This document shows positions 47,414-56,379 of a stretch of 64,000 nt of DNA, one piece after another; position 1 is the first letter of the stretch; each line of letters opens with the position of its first letter. Below the pieces are notes generated by a model. It saw only the letters and a program-made list of their open reading frames with translations, had not been told where the DNA came from and made no database searches. The stretch is from the NCBI RefSeq assembly GCF_020685205.1, contig NZ_JAJERB010000011.1, forward strand, positions 62,001-126,000, written 5' to 3'. Origin of the DNA: Hymenobacter translucens. GTDB taxonomy: Bacteria > Bacteroidota > Bacteroidia > Cytophagales > Hymenobacteraceae. The position numbers and the translations under genes are program-made.

Positions 47414-50257
47414 CTAGGCCTGGGCAGCCGCCAGCGGAGCTGACTGCAGCGCTGTCAGCACGGTGCGCAGGCCCTGTTCGGCGTCGGTACCGAGGTGGAT
47501 GCGCAGGGTGCGACGGTTGTAGTCGTGGAGGGCCTGCAGGTCGCCGGCCGCCTGAGCGTTCTTGAACGTACCGAACGTGTACGAGCGGCCCGGCAGCGGC
47601 AGATCCTGGGGATGGTCGACGGTGAACTGCACGAACAGCCCTTTGTCGGGGCCGCCTTTGTGGTACTGGCCGGTGGAGTGCAGAAAGCGCGGACCGTAGC
47701 CGGACGTGGTAGCCAGCTGCAGCTGCTCCTGCACCTGGGTACGCAGCTCGGCCAGGCCCCGGTTCAGCTCGTCGGACTCGTTCAGGTATGCCTGAATGTT
47801 GAGGAAGTCACCGGGGCGGGCCTGGGCAAAGAAGTTCTGGATTACCTCGGCCGCGCTGCCGCCCGCAACGGCGCTGTAGTAGGCCACGCCGTTTTCCGTC
47901 ACCTTGGGCGCGTCGCCCTGGGGCAGGCTGCCCTGCTCCTGCACCACCTTCATCAGGCGGTCGGTGGCGGTTTTGGCGGCCTGCACGTTGGGCTGGTCGA
48001 AGGGGTTGATTTCGAGCACGGCGCTGGCAACGGCCGTGGCTACTTCCCAGCGGAAGAACTCGGCGCCCAGATCCAGGGGCTCGTCCATCAGAATGCGGAT
48101 GATCGGGTGACCGGCGGCTTCGAGAGCGGCGAGCCTGGTCTGGTTTTCCGAATCGGCATCGTTCTGGTAGCCTACGTACACGAACACGCGGTCCTGGCCG
48201 TAGACGGCCGGTTCCCGGGCGGGCTCCCCGGCAATGGGCAGGATGCCTTTGCCTTCCTTGCCGGTGCTTTCGGCAATGAGCTGCTCAAGCCAGAGGCCCA
48301 GGTCGCTGAGCGACTCGGGCACGATGAGGGTGAGCTTGTCGCGGTCTTGCTGGGCCAGCACGCCCAGGGCCACACCCAGCTCCAGGCCGGGCTTCTGCTC
48401 TACGCTGCCGTAGGCGCCGTTGGCGCGCATCATGCGGATGGCGCGCTCCAGGATTTCACCGATATTGAGGCCGTAGAGCGCGGCGGGCACCAGGCCGAAG
48501 TACGACAGGGCCGAGAAGCGTCCGCCCACCTCGGCGAAGTTCAGGAAGATGCGGCGGTAGCCCTGCTCGGTAGCCGAGGTCACGAACTTGGAGCCCGGGT
48601 CGGTAATAGCCACGAAGTTTTCGCCGGCCTTGTCGCCCTTGATCTGCCGGAGCCGGTCGTAGAAATAGTCGCCGAAGGCCAGGGGCTCAGCGGTAGTGCC
48701 GGATTTGCTGGCCACGATGAACAGCGTTTCGGCCAGGGGCACCGACTCCTCGATCTGACGCACGGTGCCGGGGTCCGTCGTGTCGAGCACCGACATCGGC
48801 AGGCCGTTCGGGCCCATCGGGAGCGAGGACTTGAACACGATGGGCGCCATTGTGCTGCCGCCCATGCCCATCACCACCACGTGCCTGAAGCCGGCGGCCT
48901 TCACATCATTGACGAACTGCTCGATTTCGGGCACGGCGCCGACCATCGTCTCAGCCACGCGCAGCCAGCCCATAAAGGAGCGGATGCTCTGCTGGCCTTC
49001 CGCGTCCTGCACCCACAGATCAGCCTGCTTGTTCCAGAAACCGGCGGTGAAGTTCTTCCCATTCAGCTCCTGAATCTTGGCGTCGACGGCCGCCTGGTAG
49101 CGGCCCAGGTTCATCGTGGCGGGAGCTACCGTGGTGTCGAGCGAGGCTACCCGCTTTTTCTCGATGGATTCCATCAGCTTGCCGAAGGGCTCGTTGAATT
49201 TCTTGGCTCCGTCTACTTCCAGGAAGTTGGTTTGCTCTTCCAGGCTGATGCCCAGTTCAGGCAGGCGGCGCAACACTTCGGCGGCTTTATCCAGGCCTTC
49301 TTCAAGGCGGCTGGCGGGCCTGCCTTTGGCGCGGAAGATGTCGAGCGTTTCCACCGGCACGGTGTTCACCGTTTTCGGCCCGATCAGGTTCTCGACGTAC
49401 TTCAGGTCGTCGTACCTGGGGTTTTTGTTGCCGGTGCTGGCCCACAGCAGACGCTGCGTCTCGGCACCCTTGGCTTGGAGGGCTTCCCAGCGGGGGCTGC
49501 TGAAAATTTCCTTGTAGATCTGATAGGCCTGCTTGGCGCTGGCCAGCGCCACCTCCCCTACCATCGACTGAGCCAGCTCACCTTTTTCACCCCCTTCGGC
49601 GGCAATCTTTTCCAGCATCGGGTCAATCAGCACGTCGATGCGGCTGAGAAAGAAGCTGGCGACGGAGTCGATGCGGGTGATGGGGAGGCCGGCTTTTACG
49701 CGGTCTTCGAGGCCCGCCAGGAAAGCTTCGGCCACGAGGCGGTAGCGCTCCAGCCCAAAAATCAGGGTCACGTTGACGTTGATGCCCTCGGCAATCAGGC
49801 GGCGGATGGCGGGCAGGCCCTCGAGCGTGGCGGGCACCTTGATCATCACGTTGGGTCGGTCGACGGTCTGCCAGAAGCGGATGCCTTCCTCAATGGTGCC
49901 CTCGGTGTCGTTGACCAGGGCCGGCGACACTTCCAGGCTCACGTAGCCGTCACTGGCGTTATCGGCGCTGTCGTAGAGCGGGCGGAACAGGTCGCAGGCG
50001 TGCTGCACGTCGGCCACGGCCAGGGCGGTGTAGATTTCGTCGGTGGATTTGCCCTGCAGCGCCAGGCTGCGGATGGCCGAGTCGTAGTCGGTGCTGCCGC
50101 CGATGGCCTTTTCGAAGATGGCCGGGTTGGACGTAACGCCACGCAGGGCTTCGTCGGAAATGCGGCGCTGCAGCTCGCCGTTGGTCAGGATTTGGCGGCG
50201 GATGAAGTCCAGCCAGATGCTTTGGTCGAATTGACGAATGTCAACTAATGGGTTCAT
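47414..50257 (-). CDS. tal-pgi: Bifunctional transaldolase / glucose-6-phosphate isomerase
   Basis: Fusion enzyme joining the pentose phosphate pathway to glycolysis. From the ATG at 50,257 the 947 residues comprise a transaldolase barrel (about 1-370) with the Schiff-base region PNVMIKVPATLEGLPAIRRL near residue 125, and a phosphoglucose isomerase part (about 385-940) with MGMGGSTMAPIVFK near 460 and the VASKSGTTAEPLAF segment near 522. Such fusions are known in several bacterial groups. The frame extends 26 codons upstream with no conservation. It is downstream of the GH2 gene on the same strand, separated by 214 bp. Confidence 0.94.
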   Translation of the reverse strand: MNPLVDIRQFDQSIWLDFIRRQILTNGELQRRISDEALRGVTSNPAIFEKAIGGSTDYDSAIRSLALQGKSTDEIYTALAVADVQHACDLFRPLYDSADNASDGYVSLEVSPALVNDTEGTIEEGIRFWQTVDRPNVMIKVPATLEGLPAIRRLIAEGINVNVTLIFGLERYRLVAEAFLAGLEDRVKAGLPITRIDSVASFFLSRIDVLIDPMLEKIAAEGGEKGELAQSMVGEVALASAKQAYQIYKEIFSSPRWEALQAKGAETQRLLWASTGNKNPRYDDLKYVENLIGPKTVNTVPVETLDIFRAKGRPASRLEEGLDKAAEVLRRLPELGISLEEQTNFLEVDGAKKFNEPFGKLMESIEKKRVASLDTTVAPATMNLGRYQAAVDAKIQELNGKNFTAGFWNKQADLWVQDAEGQQSIRSFMGWLRVAETMVGAVPEIEQFVNDVKAAGFRHVVVMGMGGSTMAPIVFKSSLPMGPNGLPMSVLDTTDPGTVRQIEESVPLAETLFIVASKSGTTAEPLAFGDYFYDRLRQIKGDKAGENFVAITDPGSKFVTSATEQGYRRIFLNFAEVGGRFSALSYFGLVPAALYGLNIGEILERAIRMMRANGAYGSVEQKPGLELGVALGVLAQQDRDKLTLIVPESLSDLGLWLEQLIAESTGKEGKGILPIAGEPAREPAVYGQDRVFVYVGYQNDADSENQTRLAALEAAGHPIIRILMDEPLDLGAEFFRWEVATAVASAVLEINPFDQPNVQAAKTATDRLMKVVQEQGSLPQGDAPKVTENGVAYYSAVAGGSAAEVIQNFFAQARPGDFLNIQAYLNESDELNRGLAELRTQVQEQLQLATTSGYGPRFLHSTGQYHKGGPDKGLFVQFTVDHPQDLPLPGRSYTFGTFKNAQAAGDLQALHDYNRRTLRIHLGTDAEQGLRTVLTALQSAPLAAAQA

Positions 50258-50471
50258 AGACGTGCGGTTAAACAAAAAGGCCGGAGCTTCCGGAAGGTGA
50301 CGTTCGCGCCAGGCTGGCGGGGCCGCTTCTCCCACGAAAAACCATCGGCAAGGATGCGGAGTGGGGCAATGAGGCGGCCAAAATACGGCATTCCTTCGGT
50401 ACGCAGCACCCGGGTCGCGAATTCCCGGCCGAGCTCAACGGTGAACTCAGCGTGTCGGAACCGGGACAAGC
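50258..50471. other. Spacer between GH2 gene and tal-pgi
   Basis: A 214-bp spacer. On the minus strand CCGGA-AGC-TCCGG (50,293-50,281) followed by CCTTTTT (to 50,273) could be a weak terminator, but it lies only 15 bp before the tal-pgi ATG, so it may instead affect translation. No exact TAnnTTTG is seen. Confidence 0.35.
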
Positions 50472-53400
50472 CTATTCCCGGCCCGCGTAGCGCAGCATGT
50501 TCAGCAGCAGCTGCTGCCCTACCAGGTTGGCCTTATTTTTCCCGGAGGTGTTGAAGGTCTTCATGGCCTCGTTTTCGCCGTCGCCCTCGGCCCGCCTGCC
50601 GGTGTTCACGTCCCGGATGCAGGCAAAGATGTCGAGGGTGGACAGGATGATGCGGCCCCGGCCGTGGGGCACTACGCTCAGCGCCGAGTACACCTCCTTT
50701 TTATGGTCCGACACGCAGCCCACCACGGTTTCGCCGTTGAACAGGCGCAGACCGGCGCGGCTGCGGTTGTAGGTGGCAAAGCACTGGTATTCCCAGTTGA
50801 ACACGCAGCTCTGGGGCAGGCTGTCGAACAGCGGGTGGGCTTTCACGAAGTAGTTGCCCCCGTACCACGAGGTGCCCAGCTCCTTGAGGCCGCGGTAGTC
50901 GGCTACTTCCTTGCGGCCCAGGTGGGTAGCCCACTTGTCGGTGTTGCCGACCACGATGAGCGTGTTGCCCTCATTCACCCACTCCAGAATCTCGGTTACG
51001 AGCGGGTTGCCGGTCTGCTGGGGATTGAAGGCGCCCACCAGCAGGTACCGGCCTTCGGGCCGCCCCGACTTAAAGTCTTTAAAGGCCTTGACGCCGACTG
51101 ACTTCAGATAAGCACCCAGCACCCCGCTGGTATCGGCCACCATGCCCTGAGCCGGAATGCCGGCCGTGTTCAGCTGCAAAGCCAGCATCGTGTCGTCGCC
51201 GGAGGCTACGGTTTTACTTCCGCTCAGCAGCTCGGCCGTGACCCGGGTGTAGCCCGTACTGCGGGGCACCACCCTCAGCCCGGCTTTCAGCAGCTCGCCG
51301 TACCTGGTGCCGCCCGTTACCTTCACCGGCACGTTCCGGCTGAATACAACCTGGCCTTTTTCGTCGGTGGCCTTCACCAGCAGCGTGTACTTCCCTTTCA
51401 GATTCGCCTCGTTCACGATAAACAGGTCCACGGTAGACGTGTCGCCCCCGCCCAGAACCTTGCGGGTCATTTTCACGGCCACGTAGAGCGGGCGGTTGTA
51501 GCGGGCAATCAGGTCCACGTCGCCCTTGGGGTTGCGGTAGTTGTCGACGATGCCGGAGTGGTTTTCCAGCATCATGCTTTCCCAGCCGTTCACTGCGTAG
51601 CCATCCGTGACGTTGTTGATCCGGATATTCTCGATGGCCCGGCCCTGGTAGTAGAACGCCACGTTGCCCATGGCTTTGGTCAGCGCGTCCACCGTGGGAA
51701 ACGCCTTATTGAACCCGTCGTGGGTTTTCAGGAACTGGTCGTAGGCATCGTACCACTGCAGGTAGCTGGCCGTTTCCCAGCCGATGTCTTTGCCCGTTTT
51801 CAGGATCTCGTTGCGGATCAGCTCCAGCCGGGGCGGAGTGCCAATGGCCCCTTCCTCGCCGTAGTAGATGATTTCGTCCTGGTGGTCGGTGTAGCGCAGG
51901 TAGTTTTTCGGATTGGAGTACAGGTTGTCGTGGTAGGTGCCCGGACCGCCGGCGTGGTGCTGGTCAAACCAGCCGTAATCTTTGAAATCATTGCTGTAGG
52001 GCAGCAGGTGGAGCTTAAAGCGCGGGTTGGGCTTGAGCGTGGGGTCGCCGTTGGAAGAGTTGTAGGTGAGCAGGCGGCTGTTGTCGAGCTGATGAGCGGC
52101 CAGCATCTGCCGGCGGTCCTCGTCCTGGGGCGGGGCGCCCCGCTCGTTGTGAAAGTTGTAGATAACCAGGCTCGGGTGGCTTCGGTCGCGCCGGATCATG
52201 CGCAGCACCTTTTCGGTGCGGGTGGCGAAATAGAAGTCGGTCTGCTTTTTTCCGAGCGTGTCGGTGGGGTTGAACTTGTCGGCCGGGTAGGAGTTGCCGC
52301 CCGGCTCCTCGAAGTACAGCAAACCCAGTTCATCGGCGTAGTCGAGCACGTTGGTCTGGCCAATGGTGCGGTGGAAGTTGAGCATGTTCAGCCCCAGCGC
52401 CTTGGCCGTTGCTACCTGCCTGCGCGCCAGCTCATCGGTGGGCGCAATGCCGTTGACGGGCCAGAAGCCCCAGGAAATCGAGGTGCGCAGCACGATGCGC
52501 TGCCCATTCAGGAAAAACTGCCGGTCCTTGCCCGCCACGTCGCGGATTTCAAACCAGCGAAAGCCAAACCGCCGGGCCAGCGCGTCGGTGCCGCCGTTGG
52601 CTCCGCGCCAGGTGGCGGTGAGGACGTACAGGTTGGGCTGCTCCACGCTCCACAGCTTCGCGTCTTTCAGCGCGACGGTCATTTTCTGCACGGTGCGGCC
52701 CGCGGCCAGCCTGCTCACCGTCTGCTCCCGGGTAAACACGACCTTGCCGCTGCTTTTTTCCGCCACTTCGTAGCGCAGGGTACCGCCCGCATCGGCCGGC
52801 GTCCGGTTTTCCAGGGTCACTTCCACGTCGACTTCGCGCAGGGCGGGTTTGTTCTTGACGAACACGTCCTGCACGAACACCGGGTCAGTGGCGACCAGCT
52901 TTACCCGCCCGGTGATGCCGCCGAAGCCGTGGGTGGGAATGGTGCGGTACGAGCCCCACATAAAGTTCTGGGAGTCGCGCCAGTCGAAGTTGCCGTTAGG
53001 GTCGGTGATGCGCACGGCCACCTCGTTGGGGGCGCCATAGGTTACGTACCTGCTGATGTCGACCTCAAACGGGGTGCTGTTGACCAGGTCGTAGCCCACA
53101 AGCTGACGGTTGACAAAGATTTCGGCCCGGAACCGCACGCTCTCGAACTGCAGCGTTACGCGCCGGCCCTTCAGCGCGGCGGGCACGTCGAGCCGGGTGC
53201 TGAACCACGACACACCGAGGTAGTTGCCGCTCAGCCCGAACGCGTTGCCGTTATGGCCCCAGTAGTACTGCTCCACCGTAGCGGGCAGGTGCACGGTCTG
53301 CGCGTTGGCGCCATTCAGGGCGTCCCAGCCGCCGGTGGGCGGACGCACGGGCAGCTGGGCTACGTCTACCGGGGACAGGTAAAGCTTGTCGGTCACCCAG

Positions 53401-53549
53401 CGGGCCGCGGGATCGAGCCACAGCTTCCAGTCCTGGTTGGACAAGTCCTGCTCGATGCGCCCGGAACCGGTCTGGGTCCGGCTTTGAAAGCTACAGCCCA
53501 GTAAAAGCAGCAGAACAAGGATAGGGCGGCAGGAAGCGGATTTCAGCAC
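50472..53549 (-). CDS. Secreted glycoside hydrolase family 2 (beta-galactosidase/glucuronidase-like lipoprotein)
   Basis: Exported exo-glycosidase. From a GTG at 53,549 the 1025 residues have a lipoprotein signal ending LLLLGC (Cys19), a sugar-binding jelly roll (about 60-220, with VSWFSTRLDVPAALKGRRVTL), an immunoglobulin-like domain (about 225-330) and the TIM barrel (about 335-650). The acid/base Glu fits VIYNFHNERG near residue 459, and a second Glu in YYGEEGAIG near 570 is a nucleophile candidate. About 300 further residues end in a glutamine-amidotransferase-like segment. Substrate not determinable. It follows pectinesterase by 21 bp. Confidence 0.87.
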   Translation of the reverse strand: MLKSASCRPILVLLLLLGCSFQSRTQTGSGRIEQDLSNQDWKLWLDPAARWVTDKLYLSPVDVAQLPVRPPTGGWDALNGANAQTVHLPATVEQYYWGHNGNAFGLSGNYLGVSWFSTRLDVPAALKGRRVTLQFESVRFRAEIFVNRQLVGYDLVNSTPFEVDISRYVTYGAPNEVAVRITDPNGNFDWRDSQNFMWGSYRTIPTHGFGGITGRVKLVATDPVFVQDVFVKNKPALREVDVEVTLENRTPADAGGTLRYEVAEKSSGKVVFTREQTVSRLAAGRTVQKMTVALKDAKLWSVEQPNLYVLTATWRGANGGTDALARRFGFRWFEIRDVAGKDRQFFLNGQRIVLRTSISWGFWPVNGIAPTDELARRQVATAKALGLNMLNFHRTIGQTNVLDYADELGLLYFEEPGGNSYPADKFNPTDTLGKKQTDFYFATRTEKVLRMIRRDRSHPSLVIYNFHNERGAPPQDEDRRQMLAAHQLDNSRLLTYNSSNGDPTLKPNPRFKLHLLPYSNDFKDYGWFDQHHAGGPGTYHDNLYSNPKNYLRYTDHQDEIIYYGEEGAIGTPPRLELIRNEILKTGKDIGWETASYLQWYDAYDQFLKTHDGFNKAFPTVDALTKAMGNVAFYYQGRAIENIRINNVTDGYAVNGWESMMLENHSGIVDNYRNPKGDVDLIARYNRPLYVAVKMTRKVLGGGDTSTVDLFIVNEANLKGKYTLLVKATDEKGQVVFSRNVPVKVTGGTRYGELLKAGLRVVPRSTGYTRVTAELLSGSKTVASGDDTMLALQLNTAGIPAQGMVADTSGVLGAYLKSVGVKAFKDFKSGRPEGRYLLVGAFNPQQTGNPLVTEILEWVNEGNTLIVVGNTDKWATHLGRKEVADYRGLKELGTSWYGGNYFVKAHPLFDSLPQSCVFNWEYQCFATYNRSRAGLRLFNGETVVGCVSDHKKEVYSALSVVPHGRGRIILSTLDIFACIRDVNTGRRAEGDGENEAMKTFNTSGKNKANLVGQQLLLNMLRYAGRE

Positions 53550-53570
53550 GAAAAGAAAGTACAGGGTGAG

Positions 53571-54575
53571 CTAGTTCAGGCCGGGGGTCCAGGGCGCGGT
53601 GCCGCGGAAGATGTTGGCGAGGGTGTACTTTCTGGCCTCCCGGGCCGGGAGCTGCCGGCTCCACCGGGCCCGCTCCCGGGTGCCGGCGCCCGGTCCGGTC
53701 GACTTAAACTCGGCGTAAAAGGCGGTTTTCTCGTTGTCGGCACTGCGCCAGTTGTCCCAGCCCACGGGCGTGATGTGGGCGCCCAGCTCGCAGTTGAGAA
53801 AAACGGTGCGGGCGTGGGGGCGCCAGGGCCGGCCCAGGTACACCTTTTTGGCCGTGGGGTCGGCGGTGAGTTTGCAGTTTAGAAACACCAACCCATAGGC
53901 CTGCCGGGGCGTGGTGGAGGCGGCCGTGATGTAGGAGTCGGATTTGCTGTGGATGGTGCAGCCTTCAAACACGGCCGTGCTGGCCCCGAAGATGAAGTCG
54001 GTGGTGCCTTCGATATAGCAGTCCTTGTAGTACTGCCGGCTGTTTTCGATGGCCAGGAACAGCGTGTCCTGGTTGCCCAGCATGCGGCAGTTGCGGAAGA
54101 TGGCCCGGTCGCCTTCCACGTGCAGCGCCACGGCCTGCCCTACCCGGCCGGCGGAATTTTCGAACGTGATGTTCTCGGCCGTGAAGTCATTGCCCTGCAC
54201 CCGTACCGTGGACGAGGAGTAGGTCGTGTGCTTTTCGGCGTCGCCGGAAAAGTCGCCGAAGGTGATAACCACTCCGTCCCGGCTTTCGCCGAGCAGGGTA
54301 ATGTGGGTTTTCTGCGACGGAATCAGCAGCTTTTCGCGGTAGGTGCCGTTCTTGATGAAGATGGTGGCCGTAACCTGCATAAAGTCGCGCACCGCCATTA
54401 CCGCCTCCTGGATAGTGCGGTAGTCGCCCGAGCCATCCGCCGCCACGGTCAGCCGCACGGCCTGGTTAAACGAAGGCGCAGAGACGGTAGGCTTGGCCGG
54501 CGGGGAAGTCTGAGCGTGCAGGGCCGGGCCGGAGAGCAGCAAGGCCGAGGTCAGCAGAACAAAGCGAGAAAGCAT
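53571..54575 (-). CDS. Secreted pectinesterase (CE8)
   Basis: Removes methyl esters from homogalacturonan. The 334-residue protein has a signal peptide (cleavage near LHAQT) and a right-handed beta-helix with all CE8 motifs: GSGDYRTIQEAV near residue 50, QAVALHVEGDRAIF with the catalytic Gln, GNQDTLF with the first catalytic Asp, TDFIFG with the second, and YLGRPWRPHARTVF with the catalytic Arg. Length is normal. It is in one minus-strand unit with the acetylesterase upstream (33 bp) and the GH2 gene downstream (21 bp). Confidence 0.94.
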   Translation of the reverse strand: MLSRFVLLTSALLLSGPALHAQTSPPAKPTVSAPSFNQAVRLTVAADGSGDYRTIQEAVMAVRDFMQVTATIFIKNGTYREKLLIPSQKTHITLLGESRDGVVITFGDFSGDAEKHTTYSSSTVRVQGNDFTAENITFENSAGRVGQAVALHVEGDRAIFRNCRMLGNQDTLFLAIENSRQYYKDCYIEGTTDFIFGASTAVFEGCTIHSKSDSYITAASTTPRQAYGLVFLNCKLTADPTAKKVYLGRPWRPHARTVFLNCELGAHITPVGWDNWRSADNEKTAFYAEFKSTGPGAGTRERARWSRQLPAREARKYTLANIFRGTAPWTPGLN

Positions 54576-54608
54576 CAGCAGCGGAATATCAGGGGAGAAA
54601 AGCCACGC

Positions 54609-55400
54609 CTAGCGGGCCTGGGGGTCGACGGCGACTTTCACCTCACGCTTCACGATACGGTCGGCCAGCTCCAGCTTGAGCGTGCGCACATCGGCCAGCA
54701 CCAGCTGGGCCATTTTGCGGGCGCCCAGCTCGTTGAAGTGGGTGTTGTCGTCGCGCCCGGCGGGGTAGTTGGGATGCTCGCCGGGCACAAGCTGGTTGAA
54801 CAGCAGCCTGGAGTTCTCCACTCCGAACTGTTGAAGCAGCGCCTGGCTGGTCTGGTCGAGGTCGATAAGGGGCACCTGCTGGTCTTTGGCCACGTTGCGC
54901 ACAATGGCGGAGTACACGTTGTGGGTGCCCTCGACTTTGCCGGCAGCATCGAACTTACGGCGGGCCACCGGCGTCAGCAGCACCGGAAACGCCTTTTTCA
55001 ACCGGGTTTCGGTGACGAAGCGCATCAGGTTGGCCCGGAATTCCGCCTCGGTGGAGTAGCTTTTCTTGGTGGGCACCTCGTCGTTGTGGCCGAACTGAAT
55101 GAAGACGTAGTCGCCGGGCCTGAGGTCGTTGGCCACGGGCTGCCAGCGATTCTCGGCTAGGAAGCTTTTGGTGCTGCGCCCGTTCTGGGCGCGGTTGTCG
55201 ATGGTCACCGTCTCATCAAAGAAATAGCGAAACGGCGTGCCCCAGCCGGTTTCGGGAAAGGCTTTTTCCTGCTTGTCGGCCATGGTAGAGTCGCCGATCA
55301 GGTACACCCTGATCCGGGCGGGCGGGGCCGGGGCAAAGGCCAGCAGCGCCAGCAGCCCCAGGGCCCAGGTGGTTTTCAGAAGTCGGGAAACGGAGCGCAT
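54609..55400 (-). CDS. Rhamnogalacturonan acetylesterase (SGNH/CE12)
   Basis: Removes acetyl groups from pectin side regions. The 263-residue protein has a signal peptide (about 1-28) and the SGNH hydrolase blocks: GDSTMADK with nucleophile Ser near residue 38, NGRST with Gly near 78, QFGHNDE with Asn near 107 and DNTHFNELGA with the catalytic Asp/His near 225. The WGTPFRYFFDE segment is typical of rhamnogalacturonan acetylesterases. First gene of the acetylesterase-pectinesterase-GH2 unit. Confidence 0.92.
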   Translation of the reverse strand: MRSVSRLLKTTWALGLLALLAFAPAPPARIRVYLIGDSTMADKQEKAFPETGWGTPFRYFFDETVTIDNRAQNGRSTKSFLAENRWQPVANDLRPGDYVFIQFGHNDEVPTKKSYSTEAEFRANLMRFVTETRLKKAFPVLLTPVARRKFDAAGKVEGTHNVYSAIVRNVAKDQQVPLIDLDQTSQALLQQFGVENSRLLFNQLVPGEHPNYPAGRDDNTHFNELGARKMAQLVLADVRTLKLELADRIVKREVKVAVDPQAR

Positions 55401-55517
55401 ACGGTGAGACGGGAAATGAAAGCAAACGAATCAATCAGCCAAGCAGCAAATCAACCGATTGTGTAGATGGAAAGGGCAGCTGCCAAGGCTGCTAGGCAGC
55501 CAAGTACGGGCTATTTT

Positions 55518-55525
55518 CAAACCTA
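55518..55525 (-). promoter_or_regulatory. -7 element before the acetylesterase unit
   Basis: The minus strand reads TAGGTTTG at 55,525-55,518, an exact TAnnTTTG match in the 187-bp spacer between the SDR gene and the acetylesterase. Transcription would start about 110 bases before the ATG at 55,400. A -33 TTTG is not at the standard spacing (one begins 28 bp upstream), so confidence is low. Confidence 0.35.
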
Positions 55526-55587
55526 GAAATGCCGGCCTGGCGGAATAGTTATGCAAACGATGCCGGGAACGTTGACGACGAGCCGCC

Positions 55588-56376
55588 TCAGGCGCCGGCC
55601 AGGGCCCGGTCGAGGTGAACGTAGCCCCCATCCACGTGCACGAGCTGCCCGGTGGTATGGCTGGAGCAGGCCGAAAGCAGAAATGCCACCGTGTTGCCGA
55701 TTTCCTCCGGTGTGGTCATGCGGTTTTCCAGCGGAATCCGGCTGGTGATTTCGCGGAGCTTTTCCCCGGGGCTGGGCAGGGTCTGAATCCAGGACTCGTA
55801 CTGCGGGGTCCAGCTTTCGGCCACCACCACGGCATTCACGCGGATGCCGTACTTGAGCAGCTCCACGGCCCACTCCCGGGTGAGGGCATTGCGGGCGCCG
55901 TTGGCGGCGGCGTAGGCGGAGGTGTTGCCCTGCCCGGTTTCGGCGGTTTTGGAGGTGATGTTGACGATGGCGCCCCGGCTTTTCTTGAGCTCCGGCAGGG
56001 CGTGGTGGGCCAGCAGGTAGTAGTGCACCACGTTGCGGTGCAGCGAAGCCATAAACCGGGCGTAGTCGCCGTGCTCCAGCCCCACCCCGTCATTCACCCC
56101 GGCATTGTTGACCAGCCCGTCGAGGCGCCCGAACTGCGCTACCACGGCCTGCACGGCCGATTCGCAGGCAGCCGGGTCGCTCAGCTCGGCGGCAAACTGC
56201 CAGCTCCGGCCGCCGGATGCTGCCAGCGCCGCCACGGTGGCGAGGTTGTCGGCTTCGGTGCGGCCGATGATAACCGGAATGGCGCCCTCGGCGGCCAGCA
56301 CCCGGCAAATTCCTTCCCCGATGCCCTTGGCGCCGCCGGTTACGAGTATGACTTGGTCGCGGAGCAGTAAATCCAT
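55588..56376 (-). CDS. SDR-family oxidoreductase, probable L-fucose dehydrogenase, with Lys-to-Asn change
   Basis: Short-chain dehydrogenase of 262 residues, likely oxidising L-fucose (or a similar 6-deoxy sugar) to its lactone. It has the cofactor loop TGGAKGIG (13-20), NNAG (90-93), Ser142 in NITSK and Tyr155 in SAYAAANGA. The position of the usual catalytic Lys (YxxxK) is Asn159; I checked the codon, which reads AAC. The function is inferred from the downstream lactonase, hydrolase and FucP genes. The gene begins 3 bp after the lactonase stop, so they are co-expressed. Confidence 0.82.
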   Translation of the reverse strand: MDLLLRDQVILVTGGAKGIGEGICRVLAAEGAIPVIIGRTEADNLATVAALAASGGRSWQFAAELSDPAACESAVQAVVAQFGRLDGLVNNAGVNDGVGLEHGDYARFMASLHRNVVHYYLLAHHALPELKKSRGAIVNITSKTAETGQGNTSAYAAANGARNALTREWAVELLKYGIRVNAVVVAESWTPQYESWIQTLPSPGEKLREITSRIPLENRMTTPEEIGNTVAFLLSACSSHTTGQLVHVDGGYVHLDRALAGA

Positions 56377-56379
56377 AGG

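Noticed and set aside
47495-50248. 917-residue open frame opposite tal-pgi, and similar long frames opposite murE, ftsI and the GH2 gene
   Set aside because: They are antisense shadows of strongly conserved genes in GC-rich DNA, with Gly/His/Val-rich translations and no recognisable domains.
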